Of a DNA stretch of 64,000 nucleotides, positions 46,479 through 59,190 are shown one piece after another. Source of the stretch: Glandiceps talaboti (taxonomy: Eukaryota; Hemichordata; Enteropneusta; Spengelidae); NCBI RefSeq assembly GCF_964340395.1, contig NC_135555.1, forward strand, positions 860,001 through 924,000. The letters are read 5' to 3'. Numbering within the stretch: the stretch's first letter is position 1; each line of letters begins with the position of its first letter. The notes below the pieces were generated by a model. That model was given only the letters and a program-made list of their open reading frames with translations. It did not search any database and was not told where the DNA came from. A program made the translations under genes and the position numbers.

Positions 46479-47984
46479 AGTATGGTGATCAATATGTAAA
46501 TTGGGGGTTCAGAATCAAAATAAATGGTCTAACATTTGTATGCCACATATATTAAAAACTCAGTGTTCTGTCAATTGATGACAACTAATATAATAAAGTC
46601 ATGAATTCCCTGTTATTTTACATTTAGTAACAAATATCTGAACCCTATGAAAAATATAACCTTTCTGTCAGTAGGGGGGGTGGGGGGGGGGGCTCTCAAT
46701 CTGGAAACTATGTTAATCTTATTCAAATTTCCCTGTTACAAGGGGTGAGAATATGTCAATTTTTACCAGATCCCCTCCCCTCCCCCATGTACAAGGGTTT
46801 TAAACCCTCAGCAAAAAACATTGACTGTACTACTGCTGGAAACTTGTCAATTTGACCAAATCATTCCCATTCCCCAGGTTTAAATAATACCTCAGCAAAA
46901 ACAGTAAATGTAATGGAAAAGACAAACTTAATTTCATCAAATTTCCCACATTTTATCGATACAATTGTCAAAATCGTCAAAAATCAAAATCATCAGCTAC
47001 AACACTGTCTATAATATTACAAGCATTCTAAACCTTTAACATTCACCTACTGATCACTATTAACAAGACTGCATTGTGTGCATCATACCGTGTCATAAAA
47101 TATGAAATTATGCATTATATATTTATGAAATGAAAATGAGTTCATTGTCTTCATGAAAAGCATGATAAAATCATCAATAATTCAAATTAATTAATGTCCT
47201 GTCTTGTAGTTCCTTCAAAACTGAATGGTTTCTAATAAAAACACCTGTACATATAGGAGGCTATAGTACTACATGTAAGTCTTTGGTACTCAGGCAGTGT
47301 GGACACTGTTCACATCTTTGGCCATAAGTTTTTGTCATATGTGTAACTATCCAGATCACAAATACATTTCGATCTCAAAGGATTCGGTCAATAGTCGAGT
47401 TCATTTCATCTATATCCACCAAAAGATCTGGTTGCCATCAGAATAAGAAATTGAGAAATCTTTGAATTCCTGGCCAAGTCAATCACTAAATCATGTATAA
47501 TCATTTCCATTCAATGTTTTTGAGAAATTCATTTCATCTCCATGACGACTCTGTGGGGTGACATTTTACAACTAAGATGCCTCTGTCTACTAGTATTCCA
47601 TCAAAATCTATCACAGGTCCATGGGTCAGAAGTGTAGATTTCAGTGTGAAGGTCTGGTAATATCTGCTTAGCTGTCCCACTTTGTATGTATTGTATGTAT
47701 ACATATAGTGAGTGACAGCTGTACATGTATATAAACTCCAGGGTCCAATGATATATAAGACTGGAGTGTTGTCTATAATTCTGTTGATAGGCTATCAATG
47801 TCTATCATATCTAACATACATGACGTAAAATGTTCTATAACTCAGCAGTTTTCATATGATAGATATTTCAAACCCTGTTATGTGATTCACTTGTAACCGA
47901 TTCCTTGTATGTGTACTTTATATTTTGTTGGGAATACTGGCAAAGTGCTTTGTAGGAAAATACAGTTAGATTTTACCCACCGTA

Positions 47985-48390
47985 ATATATCTGTTTACTG
48001 CACTGTTGAGATACATCATAAACTGGTCGTATCTCCTAGCCCTATAGCCTGTTTACTGCACTGTTGAGATACATCGTTAGCTGGTTGTACCTCCTAGCCC
48101 TATAGCCTGTTTACTGCACTGTTGAGATACATCGTTAGCTGGTTGTACCTCCTAGCCCTATAGCCTGTTTATTTCACTGAGATACATCGTTAGCTGGTTG
48201 TACCTCCTAGCCCTATAGCCTGTTTACTGCACTGTTGAGATACATTGTTAGCTGGTTGTACCTCCTAGCCCTATAGCCTGTTTATTTCACTGAGATACAT
48301 CGTTAGCTGGTTGTACCTCCTAGCCCTATAGCCTGTTTACTGCACTTTTGCGATACATCATTAGCTGGTTGTACATGGTTCCTACCTCCT
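47985..48390 (+). repeat. tandemly amplified terminal repeat of MITE family A
   Basis: About seven copies of a 50-59-bp unit containing CTGTTTACTGCACTGTTGAG, ATACATCGTTAGCTGG and TGTACCTCCTAGCCCTATAG. This is the inverted terminal sequence of the adjacent MITE at 48352-48765, present once at its other end. Confidence 0.9.
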
Positions 48391-48765
48391 AGCCCTTGTA
48401 TTCTCCACTTGTGCTGAGAAAAATTTCAAATGATTCACATAGCAACACCCCTTAAAGTCGTTATCATGGTTATCCAGCACCCATAGATTAAATTTACATA
48501 AAACATATGTAAATAACATGTAAATTACCACATCATGTAGTGTAACTTGTATATATTTACATACAGATTCATTTGAATAATGACAGTCTGACTAGTTGTC
48601 ATGGTTGAAAGGCTGCATGTTATCATCAACCAGGCTATTGGATGAAATTTTTTAAGTCAGTTTTAACAATATAATCACTACAAGCAGTGAATACGAGGGC
48701 TAGGAGGAATGATCAGCTAATGATGTATCTCAACAGTACAGTAAACAGGCTACAGCATTTTACAT
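48352..48765 (+). mobile_element. MITE family A, copy 2
   Basis: A non-coding element with long inverted ends: ATTAGCTGGTTGTAC ... CTAGCCCTTGTATTCTCC on the left, and GAATACGAGGGCTAGGAGG ... CAACAGTACAGTAAACAGGC on the right. The interior matches the element at 25630-26036 in reverse orientation. It is mobilised, if at all, by a transposase supplied elsewhere. Confidence 0.88.
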
Positions 48766-48774
48766 ATACACTCC

Positions 48775-49100
48775 TTATATAGCGTTTTTTCTGTCCTCAA
48801 AGCGCTTTACAATTATTAGCCCTGGCATGAATCAATGGCGGCACAACAACAGCCCTTTATTCTTCCTCAACTCCCTGGGAGCATACAATCCATTGCAGCC
48901 GTTTAAGATCATAGGATTAAAGCATTCACATTGCAACCTCTATTCCTCCCCAATTATACAGTTGGGTTGACAGAGGCACAGTCATGGTTCACACCGTACC
49001 CAAGGACTTTAGCCACTCGGAAACAAATGGCAGCGATGGGGCTCGAACCAGCAACCTGTAGATTCCAAGCTGGCCTCGCCCACCATTTGACCGTCATGAC
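48775..49100 (-). mobile_element. tRNA-related SINE with L2-type tail
   Basis: The minus strand has a B box (GGTTGCTGGTTCGAGCCCC) near 49040 and ends in TGTAAAGCGCTTTGAGGACA ... AACGCTATATAA near 48785. That tail resembles the 3' end of the LINE at 27.5 kb. The protein frames here are not genes. Confidence 0.65.
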
Positions 49101-49124
49101 TCCATCTAAACATCTACATCTACA

Positions 49125-49405
49125 TTTATTTCCTGACTTAGTGGGTTCACCCCAAGCCTTTAGGAAGGGGTGGGTTCCATTCCAGAGTTCTCCCATAACC
49201 TTCACAGGGCTAGATTTGTATGCAATACAGAACCCATTTAGAGATTGCAGATTTCCTCCAGGCTTTTACGGAGGAGTGGGTTCCATTCCAGAGTTCTCCT
49301 GTAACCTTCACAGGGCTAGACTTGTATGCAATACAGAACCCATTTAGAAATTGTAGATTTACTCCAGGCTTTTCTGAAGGAGTAGGTTCCAACCCAGAGT
49401 TCTCC
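49125..49405 (+). repeat. about 109-bp tandem repeat, 2.5 copies
   Basis: Units contain GTGGGTTCCATTCCAGAGTT, CACAGGGCTAGATTTGTATG and CAATACAGAACCCATTTAGA. The open frames on both strands derive from this periodicity. Confidence 0.9.
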
Positions 49406-50505
49406 ATATTTTACTCAGTGATATACTTCAAACAAATATTATTGTGTAAATATCAATGTTCTATAATTATTTTCTGGCCTAAATAGTGAATCTTACAGTA
49501 ATATTATATGTATGTGTTACAACTTACATACCATCACTGAGTTGATACCATTGGCCTAGATAGTCTATAGCCTTACAATATTCAATATGATACATGAATG
49601 ATTCTATCAACAAATTACAATACCTCCATGGTCACAACTGTACAATATGGTGGTGGCCAAGGTGAAAATAACAGAAACGTGACTGTTTGCACTAAAGATT
49701 GCAATGTCAGAAATTTCACCTTGACCATAAGTACAGCTGTAGACCCCAAGGACTGCCATCTAATGGGGACTGCCATCTAAGGAATTCTTAGCTTGGAAGG
49801 ATTTCATGTTTTCTGAAAATCGTACATATGTAAACGATCAATGGTATGAAATAATACATATCTTAAATATGAATTCTTCTCAAAATACACATTTTTTTTA
49901 TTGTCAGTACACTTTCTAATGTAGAAACAGCTATCTTCCTTACAAATGTATGTATTTGTGACACTACATTGTATAACGACATAGTTCAGTATGAGTGAAC
50001 ACTTTCTGGTTATTCATCAGTACACATGCACCACTGACAGCAAACAATACAGTATAAAGACTAAATTCTGGTATTTGAATCAATTCGCCAATGAACCAAA
50101 ACATCTTTTAACTGTTATCTTCAATCTTTTCTAAAATGCAGACAAACTTTACAGAATACAAATGTAATGGAAATAAGGTTCATAAAACAGGTCATTATGT
50201 TGGAAGCTTATAACCCCCTGTCCTGTCTTTAGGATGGTTAATGACAGTAGGTATAGCCTACGGGATAAACAGCACACTCTTTTATATTTTCATTTATAGT
50301 TTGTTTGCTTGGGTCATGGCAGCACTCATTCATCCAGATTAAACAATACACAATAAAGCTTATGTGCATTCAGCAAGGCTTGTCTGTAGAAATAATGGTT
50401 TGGTATACTATGGTATGAAGATGACTTCCCTTGGTTTAAAAACATAATGATGTACTGTAAACAAAACTTACAGTGTAGAGTGTGGTCTCAGACTACATTT
50501 TGTAC
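49406..50505. other. noncoding stretch
   Basis: AT-rich unique DNA. I see no gene, repeat array or recognisable element. Confidence 0.5.
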
Positions 50506-50507
50506 AT

Positions 50508-50790
50508 GCATAATAATAATCTTTATTTATACTGGATAGTTCTTTAAGCATATAAACACTTGTCTCCCAAGAAGTCCAGTGAGGGCCATCCCTCATGGGT
50601 TCAGTGTTAATGCAGGAGGAAACCGGAGTACCCGGGGAAAACCTGTGTTGTTCGGTAGAGTCAAACTGAATGACACTCTTCTTACTTACAGCGTGGTAAA
50701 TTTAATCGAACCCTGAATGGGGTTCGAACCCCGACCGCAGTGGTAAGAGGCAAGTGGTTTAACCACTCAGCCACCGACAACCAGCCACCC
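50508..50790 (-). mobile_element. tRNA-derived SINE
   Basis: The minus-strand head shows an A box in GGTGGCTGAGTGGTTAAACC and a B box in GGGGTTCGAACCCC (about 50719-50733). A conserved body motif (AGGAGGAAACCGGAGTACC in + orientation) appears near 50610, and the 3' end is (ATT)n-like at about 50508. The acceptor stem does not pair, so this is a SINE rather than a tRNA gene. Confidence 0.82.
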
Positions 50791-51810
50791 ATAACCTAGT
50801 GTCTTGAAGTGCATGATGATTAGTATACTAGTTATTTAACAATATTGGAAATGTACAACTTATATTTGATAATTATTAGCATTACCATGTATATACTGCC
50901 ACAGATGTCCATTATATGACATTTATGTACAATTCCTACAGTGATAATATTTTTGCATTGCAAGTACACAGCTATGTTGACAGTAGCAGGGTTAACATTT
51001 TATTCAAGATAAAATCGACACTAGGCTCCAGGGAACTACATTAGGGTTCTTCTACCAGTAAGTTTTCTAGGGGTGCTATGTGTAGCTAAAATCTAACTGA
51101 GTTTACGAGTCATTTTAATACCAGGGTTTCTACCATTTTTATTTATTCATTTATTCCCTTTTTGTTTAGATCAATCTACCTGAATTCCCAGGGCATACAT
51201 ACCAGGGTTTTCTCCTAAAATCATTAACAATGTTAAATATATATAACACTTCTCGGCTGAAAAAAAATCACCAGTCTAAGCACATCTTAGGAATGAAAGC
51301 ATACACCTTCTATTTGAGTACAACTACAAAGTTCAAACTATCTAGAATATATTTTTTATTTTTTCGTTCAGCACAAAGTGCATTTACAAAAGTACAAATG
51401 CTAACAAAGTACAACATTTGTGCAGGGCTAACGCAGAAAAGTATGCACAACTTGTTTCCATTGTGGTCCTCCACCAAAGTTGGGAAAATTGACAAAAGTT
51501 TCATAATATATGGCATCATATTATGATGAATACACCAATGATTTATAAACACCAGGTCAACTAAGTTATGGCCAAGAATACAGACAAGCTAATTTTCGTT
51601 TGTCAAAATTGTCATTTTTTTCAGCAATGGCTAATGGAAATCTACTATTCGTGAGTCTTATTGTCAATTCTGAATAGGATGACAACAACATACATTAGCT
51701 AATGATAAATTGAGAGAAAACATGACAATAGGGCATACTAGTACTTCAAGAATGGGTACACAATAGAAATCATGAAACATCTTTCACTTCAGACATGTAC
51801 AGAGGAGGAA
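50791..51810. other. noncoding stretch
   Basis: AT-rich. It contains small diverged pieces (around ACCAGGGTTTCTACC, 51120) resembling sequence near 54580, perhaps relics of a dispersed repeat. No gene supported. Confidence 0.45.
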
Positions 51811-51811
51811 T

Positions 51812-52340
51812 ACTAATGCTTGGACTAGACACAAGTTTCTCACACTTTCCTTGGACTAAACACAAGTTTCTCACACTTTACTTGGACTAGACACAAGTTT
51901 CTCACACTTTCCTTGGACTAAACACAAGTTTCTCACACTTTACTTGGACTAGACACAAGTTTCTCACACTTTACTCGGACTAGACACAAGTTTCTCACAC
52001 TTTACTTGGACTAAACACAAGTTTCTCACACTTTCCTTGGACTAAACACAAGTTTCTCACACTTTACTTGGACTAGACACAAGTTTCTCACACTTTACTT
52101 GGACTAGACACAAGTTTCTCACACTTTACTTGGACTAGACACAAGTTTCTCACACTTTACTTGGACTAGACACAAGTTTCTCACACTTTCCTTGGACTAG
52201 ACACAAGTTTCTCACACTTTCCTTGGACTAAACACAAGTTTCTCACACTTTACTTGGACTAGACACAAGTTTCTCACACTTTACTGGGACTAGACACAAG
52301 TTTCTCACACTTTACTTGGACTAGACACAAGTTTCTCATC
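51812..52340 (+). repeat. 31-bp minisatellite, about 17 copies
   Basis: Units contain CTTGGACTAGACACAAGTTT followed by CTCACACTTTA. It is followed at 52337-52445 by about 2.5 copies of a 43-45-bp repeat (TTAGGGAGGGGCATGCTGCC). Confidence 0.95.
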
Positions 52341-52445
52341 TTAGGGAGGGGTATGCTGCCTTCAATAACTCAAACTTCAAATCTTAGGGAGGGGCATGCT
52401 GCCTTCAATAACTCAAACTTCAAATCTTAGGGAGGGGCATGCTGC

Positions 52446-53558
52446 CTTCCAGCTGACAAGCAATGGCTGCAATACTAGTAGTCCTCTTGTGGAAAATTCA
52501 AGAGAGAAATTGATGGAAGGCTGTAATCTAATATACAAACTAGAGAACTTGTACATGTATATTGCGGAATAACCATGATATAAACTTACCAGTGTAAGAT
52601 TTAGGGTTTGCACAGTAGCAGTACTTCCTCCAACTAAGTGTTAACCAAACAGTACAGATTAGCAGTGTTAACCCTTCCAACTAAGTGTTAACCAAAGAGT
52701 ACAAGTATAAACTACAGTACTATAACATAATTCTAACTTTTATATCCACAGAGAATATGAGACAATGAGTCCTGCCCTTGTTTACTTTGAAATTGCGGCA
52801 TAATCCTTTGTACAACCTCAGACCACTAACACATTTTTTAGTGGTCTGAGGAACAACAAAACCCTGCTACTGTTCATTTGTAATGGTTTTATGTCTACCT
52901 ATTAAGTTCTTATGGCACTGTTTAGAGAGAATCTCTTGGCCGTTATCCAATTTTCTTTTCATACTCCTCACAAAGTCACACACTGTGACTTGTTTGGGCA
53001 TTCTTCGTTTAAGAAATTAACTTTTCAGTCAACATGTTATAAACTTATATTATAGGTTTTCTGTTCATAATTATTGGGCCTTGGCAAGTACCTTAAAAAT
53101 ACATCATGTGATAACACAAATAAGTCATTCAAGTATCCAGTAAGGAAAAAGCCAAACAATAACTTATGATCACAGACAATATGGTGCCAAAATAAATTGT
53201 AAATGTATATGAACATGTAAGATGTTTTCAAAGTCTATTTCAAAACCTTGAAATCACAAATAGCAAGCAAAACTATTTCAATTGTTTTTTTTATATTTAT
53301 ATTGCAGTTAATAACAATTTTTTGATCAATTTAAACACTAGTTGCTAACTTACAGACAGTATGCAAAGTTCAAGGTGTAAACTGCTGAGAAATATGAAAC
53401 TTTAAATTTGTTGATGTTTTTTTTATTATCAGAATATTGTACCTTATAAAAGTTACTAAATAAAACAGTGTGAAGTGTTATAGGGGTACATTTTCTGTAA
53501 TGAATACCAGAAGTCACGTATATTAAAGTTATTCAAAAGATCACCTATATGGTTGATA
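52446..53558. other. noncoding stretch
   Basis: Unique AT-rich DNA apart from a perfect hairpin at 52816-52851. No gene seen. Confidence 0.5.
52816..52851. repeat. perfect 14-bp inverted repeat with 8-nt loop
   Basis: CCTCAGACCACTAA, loop CACATTTT, TTAGTGGTCTGAGG. Function unknown; probably a foldback remnant. Confidence 0.8.
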
Positions 53559-53559
53559 C

Positions 53560-53714
53560 TTGGAATGGATGGATGGATGGATGGATGGATGGATGGATGG
53601 GTGGGTGGGTGTCGGTGGGTGGGTGGTTGGGTGGGTGTTTGGGTGGATTAATGAATGGAAGGAAGGATGGATGGGTAGGTGGGTTAATGAATGTATGTGT
53701 GTATGTGTGTATAT

Positions 53715-53755
<41 letters not shown>
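53560..53755 (+). repeat. (GGAT)n/(GGTG)n and (CA)n microsatellites
   Basis: GGAT and GGTG tetramers to about 53640, degenerate units, then about 20 CA dinucleotides at 53714-53753. Confidence 0.95.
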
Positions 53756-53756
<1 letters not shown>

Positions 53757-53934
53757 ATTGTACAACATTGTTTATACTACAAATTGTAGCCCCCAGAAAT
53801 TAACTTCTAGGCTTGGTGGTCTAATTTTCAGATTAAGCCAAGTGGAAGTGCTACAGTTTTCTATTGATTTCCACTGGCCTAACAGACCACTGTATATATT
53901 TGACACTCTAGATGATGTTCAGAAGTCAATGTCC

Positions 53935-54132
53935 TGGACTACTCTTAATTTGCCAGTCTGTTTAGAAGTTTATGTGTTCTGGACTACTGTTAATCTGCCA
54001 GTCTGTTTAGAAGTTTATGTGTTCTGGACTACTGTTAATTTGCCAGTCTGTTTAGAAGTTTATGTGTTCTGGACTACTGTTAATTTGGTAGTCTGTTTAG
54101 AAGTTTATGTGTTCTGGACTACTGCTAATTCT
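53935..54132 (+). repeat. 45-bp minisatellite, 4 copies
   Basis: Units contain TTCTGGACTACTGTTAATTT and GCCAGTCTGTTTAGAAGTTT. The period is divisible by three, so the frame stays open, but I see no splice signals or codon constraint suggesting a gene. Confidence 0.95.
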
Positions 54133-54135
54133 TAG

Positions 54136-55890
54136 ATCTGACGAGATGGGGAGGGAAGGTGTATTTCTGATTACAACACATCAATGAGTCACAGGAAACT
54201 GTTACACCTGACTTATAATGCATGGATTACAGAGATTAGATAGAATAATTCTGAAAGGATAGCAAGGTATTTAGAATCTGAGCATTGTTAGATTGGAAAG
54301 CTACTAATCAATATGAACATCTGATCAGTTACATTGTTTTTGTATAACTGTACTGTTAGACAATCAAACAGTGATATGTACATCACATATACATGTACAT
54401 AACTCTGGAAATGCATTAAAACATTCAGAAAACAATTTACCCACAAAAAAGGTAAATGTCAATATTACAGATAAAATAGTCAGTCCCTATAAGTCTGTTA
54501 TAACATAGATAACTTAGCCTATGGTGTATGGTGTCTGCAGTGGCGAAGTATAAAAAAACCCTGGGGAAATGGCAAACCCTGGTATGTACCTATATGATGC
54601 GTAATTGTAACATGACGCTTTTAGTATCTCAGTGGTAAAAAGATCCCCGGAGAGAAAACAGTGCCGACTTTGGTCTGGGCTATCATTATGAATGTATAGT
54701 AAACTGAGTTAAACTTTAAGCATTGGGAAACCCCGAAAAATTCACTTTAACTCCAGGTCTATGTTGTCTATGTAAAATGCATGATAGCCAGTGGTAAAAA
54801 GTAATGAAAGACACCACAGAAAACAGAGAAACCAAGGTCCAGACTAGCATCATAAAACACACTGCAGCTCTTAGCACAGTAATACGCATACGTCATATAC
54901 CGGTATTTATCAATATTGTTTCATCACAAGTCAAAATTCAAGCTCAGTGAGTTTTAGGCAGTATAAACCATCAAAATATATTCTTTCTATTTATGTTGTA
55001 AGGCTTAAGTATAATAACATCATTGTTAATTTATGTGCTAGGCCATTCACCCTCATAAAAAATTGACAGTATCATTTGATACCTACCAACTGTCATTGTC
55101 AATGGAGTCTGCAACACCTGTAAAAGTCACTCACAGTATTGTACTTTGAAGTATACTTAACCATCACCAACAACTGACTGAACTCAAACCAGGTATTAAG
55201 ATATAACAATAGACAGGGGAGATCTCCACTGTCTATGATATAACATACAAAAGATCTGATGACATAATTTACTGTACTATCAAAAGATGTCAAGAAATTC
55301 ATACTAGACAATCGATAGTTCTAACAGTGCCAGAAGGTAACTGTAATGTTATAGAAAAGAACGCATACATTGACACTAACGTTAATATGTACTATAACTT
55401 ACACTTTAATCGAAATTTTATGCAAGTATTTTCATTTGAGTATACAAAAAAAGTTTATAAACTCAGATTGTGCCACTTTAATTAATAAACCAGTCTTTGG
55501 GTATACTGATTGCCTGAATGATTTGATAAACGTATAAAATAGCTTTGCTGAGGATAACAGAAAAAGGTTAAAAACTTATTTCCATTGTGGTCATTTTTGT
55601 AGTACATAAAAAGGTATTAACCACCACAGTGTTGAGATTGTGGTCAAATTCAACAGGAAATCAATACTGACAAATTCCATGAATAGCCTCTTAGGAAATA
55701 AATTGACGATTTTATTACCATGACTTGCACATGGTATTAGTGTGGCCCTGTGCTGTATACCTTTCGTTGAATTGCTAACTGGCTTTACATCGGAGACACT
55801 TTCATGTTTTATGGTTAATAAATTTTGCCTCCCTACACTACAGTACCGAACTGCGAATCCAAGATACAGCACTGTAACTCACTAACTGTG
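54136..55890. other. noncoding stretch
   Basis: AT-rich unique DNA with no supported gene. Near 54540-54830 are diverged fragments (ACCCTGG, GGTAAAAAG) that look like worn repeats. Confidence 0.45.
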
Positions 55891-55904
55891 GATAGTACAC
55901 AATA

Positions 55905-58100
55905 TAATAAAACACGGATCCGTGTGCAGTCCTGCTTGCATACGGAGTAAGTCGTCCCTTCCTTCTCGGCGTTCCAGCGAAACGCGTGCACAGTCTGCAA
56001 GCAGGACCAGGAAGGACTACTCCATACCTAGCTCTGGATGTATACGCTACGAGGTTCGACACAGGGGGAAGACGTGTACCGCGTGTGGAACCTCATTGCA
56101 TTCAGAGCTACTCCATACCGAGACACAACTTCAGAACATTGAACGAAACGACACTTAGTTTGGTGACATTGACATATACTTCATGTGCGAAATCATGTGA
56201 CGTTTAATACCCATGACACGAAGCCGAAATTCAAAAGTTATTATGATGATAAATATTGGTACGAAAATACGACAGCACAGAGAAAATTGCAATATATTGA
56301 CTTATTGTCATTATTAAGAATATGTTTTTCTGTGGTATATTCGAGAGTGGGCTGAATTTGGTTCACCTTACCTTACACTGGTTCACCCGATGAGATTTTG
56401 TCAGACACCCTGGACAGCAGAGCAGGAGTAGTAGCTTGTTTCACTCGTCAACAACCGTGACTAGTAACAATACCCTCCACGGATGACATGTGAGATATAA
56501 CGCTAACTCTGTGTGTACCATCAATTATTACAATGCAAATTACAATATATTTTTGGCGGCCAGTGCGCTGTCTGTTGCGAAGGCCCCGAGGACAGAGCTA
56601 CACCGTTTACTGATTGTTTACCCTGACTGGGGTGTGGTGTGCAACTATCACCAATACAAGATCTTCTTATTTCGGTTAGATCTAATAAGACCGAAGGACG
56701 GATACAGCAAGCTAGCTCAGAGTTCACGGAATAAGGTCACATAGAAAGGGCATGATCGTTAAGATTCACCACAACCAGCATCAGATTGAGATTGCAAGCC
56801 ACATCCGAATTGATCATTTTGCTAATAAAGGAAAATAAATAGAAACTAAACAACCACCTAAAACAAGATCTAACAAAACTTAACATTCTGGAAAATTTAG
56901 TGGTACGAACAGCAGTTAAGAGACTAATGTCATTTATTGTATTTGTATTACCAATCCCGTGACAATATTTAATATTGCTGATCTTGGATTTTAATAGGTT
57001 GAAATTTCGTCAATCGTTGTTTTTATGATGTCATCTATGGGAAAGAAGACACATTGTCAGTTCCAAAATTCATTAGTGGGCCTAGTATTCGTTGTATCAA
57101 AGAATTGTTTCAAGTTGGTGGGCTGAAATGAAAAGCTCCATCAACGCTACCGACTGGTTTATGCCAATTTTCCTTTTCCGTCCTGTATCCTGATCAGGCT
57201 GAAAACGTAAACATGTACCACGAAGGTCAATTCAGGCAAAATAACGAAGGTAAAATAGCAATGAACGATTAGCCGACATCTACATCGGATTTTAATCAGA
57301 TTGATGATGGACCGTATTCCGTACTACGTTATCTTCATACTATAATGTATAATATGAAGATAACTTGTCACGAACTCGATATAGGCGGGTTACATTCCCG
57401 GGGGTTACATTGCTTATCACAGGACGGTGTTGAGCGAACCGACGATATGGTCATAATGATACAATAAACGGTCATAATGATATAGTAAAAATGGACATAT
57501 TTAAGAAAGTCGTGGCTTTCGTGCACCTTCTGCAAGCAGGATTAATAAAAGTGCAACAGATAAAGCTGTATGAACTAAACGCGACTCCGAGGACGCCTAA
57601 ACAGATATTCTAAAAAGATGATGATTCTGTTGCGAGCTGGAAGATAACTTAATCGAAACAACCAATACCGCGCTGAGGGCGCATTCCAGAGGATGCATAA
57701 ATTGACCGTCGATCGTACTTCTCAGAACATGCAGAAACGATATGAGTCAGCAAAAGAAGGAAACGAACTACGTTGGGTTTCTCGTTCTCACCGTGACAAA
57801 GCAGATTTTTTAGTGGCCCTCGGTCCCTCGTAGCACATATACACAGAGGTAGATTTTTACGTATAAAAATATGTCAAAGTTTTACGATTAATACCGTTCG
57901 AATTCTCCACCGGTTTTTCCCAACAATTTACTCCGAATATAGAGAGTTTTACGTCGAATTTCCTGAATTTCGATGAAATCATGTATCATAAACCTGATAT
58001 CGATCTAACATGTTACGTGAATGACAACATACCACTACTTTCTCTTTCAAATGGATCATATGTACGACAGATCTAACAATATCGGACGGTGTGAGCAGTG
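55905..58100 (-). promoter_or_regulatory. CpG-richer zone, candidate OSGIN promoter region
   Basis: By eye, CG dinucleotides are much commoner here than in the neighbouring AT-rich DNA. Two sequences fitting the NRF2/small-MAF antioxidant response element are present: TGAGTCAGCA at 57743-57752 and TGACAAAGCA at 57794-57803. On the minus strand a possible untranslated exon ends CAGTGTAAG/GTAAGG near 56370. The OSGIN coding start is 17-19 kb downstream and NFS1 ends about 2.6 kb upstream. Vertebrate OSGIN1 is known as an NRF2-responsive gene. The link to OSGIN is inference. Confidence 0.3.
55915..56125. repeat. element with imperfect internal inverted repeats
   Basis: CAGTCCTGCTTGCATACGGA near 55928 is partly mirrored by CTGCAAGCAGGAC near 55997, and ACTACTCCATACC recurs near 56018 and 56108. 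It looks like a small foldback repeat; a related CTGCAAGCAGGA lies near 57530. Confidence 0.4.
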
Positions 58101-58194
58101 TTAATATTAATAAGTCCAAAAACATGGAATACATAAGCTTACAAGTAATCTAGTATGATATGAACATTTTGGTTGGGTTACACATGAAGTTTTC

Positions 58195-58585
58195 TCCACG
58201 ATGGCTAAGGTCTTTAAAAAAGTGTTTGGTTCCCGGTTACCCCATCCACCTAGTTGTTCACTGCCGGCCCTAAACTTTTTGTTTACGTATTCGAGAAAAA
58301 ATAAATTAAATCGCGAAAACTGTGGTCTCACGAGAATGCGGAAACTGACATCAACTGTACTGAAAAAGACAACATAACACTGTTCTTCCAATCTGTAATG
58401 GCTGTACATCTTATGAGAAGAAACCAATAACACAGAGACCATATGGAATTCAACAGAAAACATAAGTACCTGAACTAGACAGTCACACCTGAAGAAAAAA
58501 AAATCAACAACAACAAAAAATCTACCTATCCCACCTTTTCTAAAATTGAGCGCGTAATCGGAACAAGACAATTTTTAGGCCTAAA
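58195..58585 (-). mobile_element. MITE family B, copy 1
   Basis: The ends read AAAGTGTTTGGTTCCCGGTT on the left and GCGTAATCGGAACAAGACAA on the right, followed by TTTTTAGGCCTAAAA. The interior matches the element at 61370-61738 in opposite orientation (for example TTCCATATGGTCTCTGTGTT in the minus-strand sense). No coding capacity. Confidence 0.8.
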
Positions 58586-58834
58586 AAATTGAAAGTCCGG
58601 AAATGAGAATTCACTCCACAGAAAAATAAAACTGGGAAAGAATTTGTGGATAAAGTTGTGGTTGACTGACTCACATGAAATTAAATTTAACATTGCGTTC
58701 TTTTTTAATTTACAACTTGAGACGTACGACAGCCCAGCAAGTAATGTGTCAGAAAGTGATGACTGCGATTCCTGCATTCTTATGCAATCCTACATCCTAG
58801 TAATAATTCTCGAGCACGTTGTTTTTATATGCAT

Positions 58835-59190
58835 CTGCTTAATATGCATTATTGTGGTAAGCTGAAGGGACACACTGATTTATTTTCCCGTACTCGGGCA
58901 ATTTGTGTCAAAAATAATGTTTCATTTCTTCGCTATATGTTTGACATACAATACTCTAAATCTGTCTTAAGAAATTTGAAAACATCTGGTATGTCAGATG
59001 GGCTGACGGACAGTGTCAGACAGCTTTTATATGCGAAGGATCCACAGAGTTGTCAAATTCTTAGCATGTTGTTGATGCCATTTTGACATTATTTTGTATG
59101 ATTGTAATGTATCGTTTTTTCTTTTTTTCTCAGTGTTGGTTTCTCTTCTTGTGAAGGCTTAATAAATAAATAAATAAATAAATAAAAAAA
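58835..59190 (+). mobile_element. 3' end of a non-LTR retrotransposon (fragment)
   Basis: The frame up to the stop at 59084-59086 (FSRTRAICVKNNVSFLRYM then SDGLTDSVRQLLYAKD) resembles the extreme C-terminus of some invertebrate LINE ORF2 proteins. It is followed by a short 3' UTR and an (AATA)n tail at 59160-59186. It is 5'-truncated; clade not assigned. Confidence 0.45.

Noticed and set aside
48931-49407. Overlapping ORFs of 65-138 residues near the SINE
   Set aside because: They span a SINE and a 109-bp tandem repeat; the apparent similarity between frames reflects DNA repetition.
50705-50785. tRNA gene (A and B boxes present)
   Set aside because: The acceptor stem does not pair and the sequence continues into a SINE body, so it was called a SINE.
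53560-54135. 191-residue ORF joining microsatellite and 45-bp repeats
   Set aside because: The open frame follows from repeat periods divisible by three; no conserved domain, splice or codon evidence.
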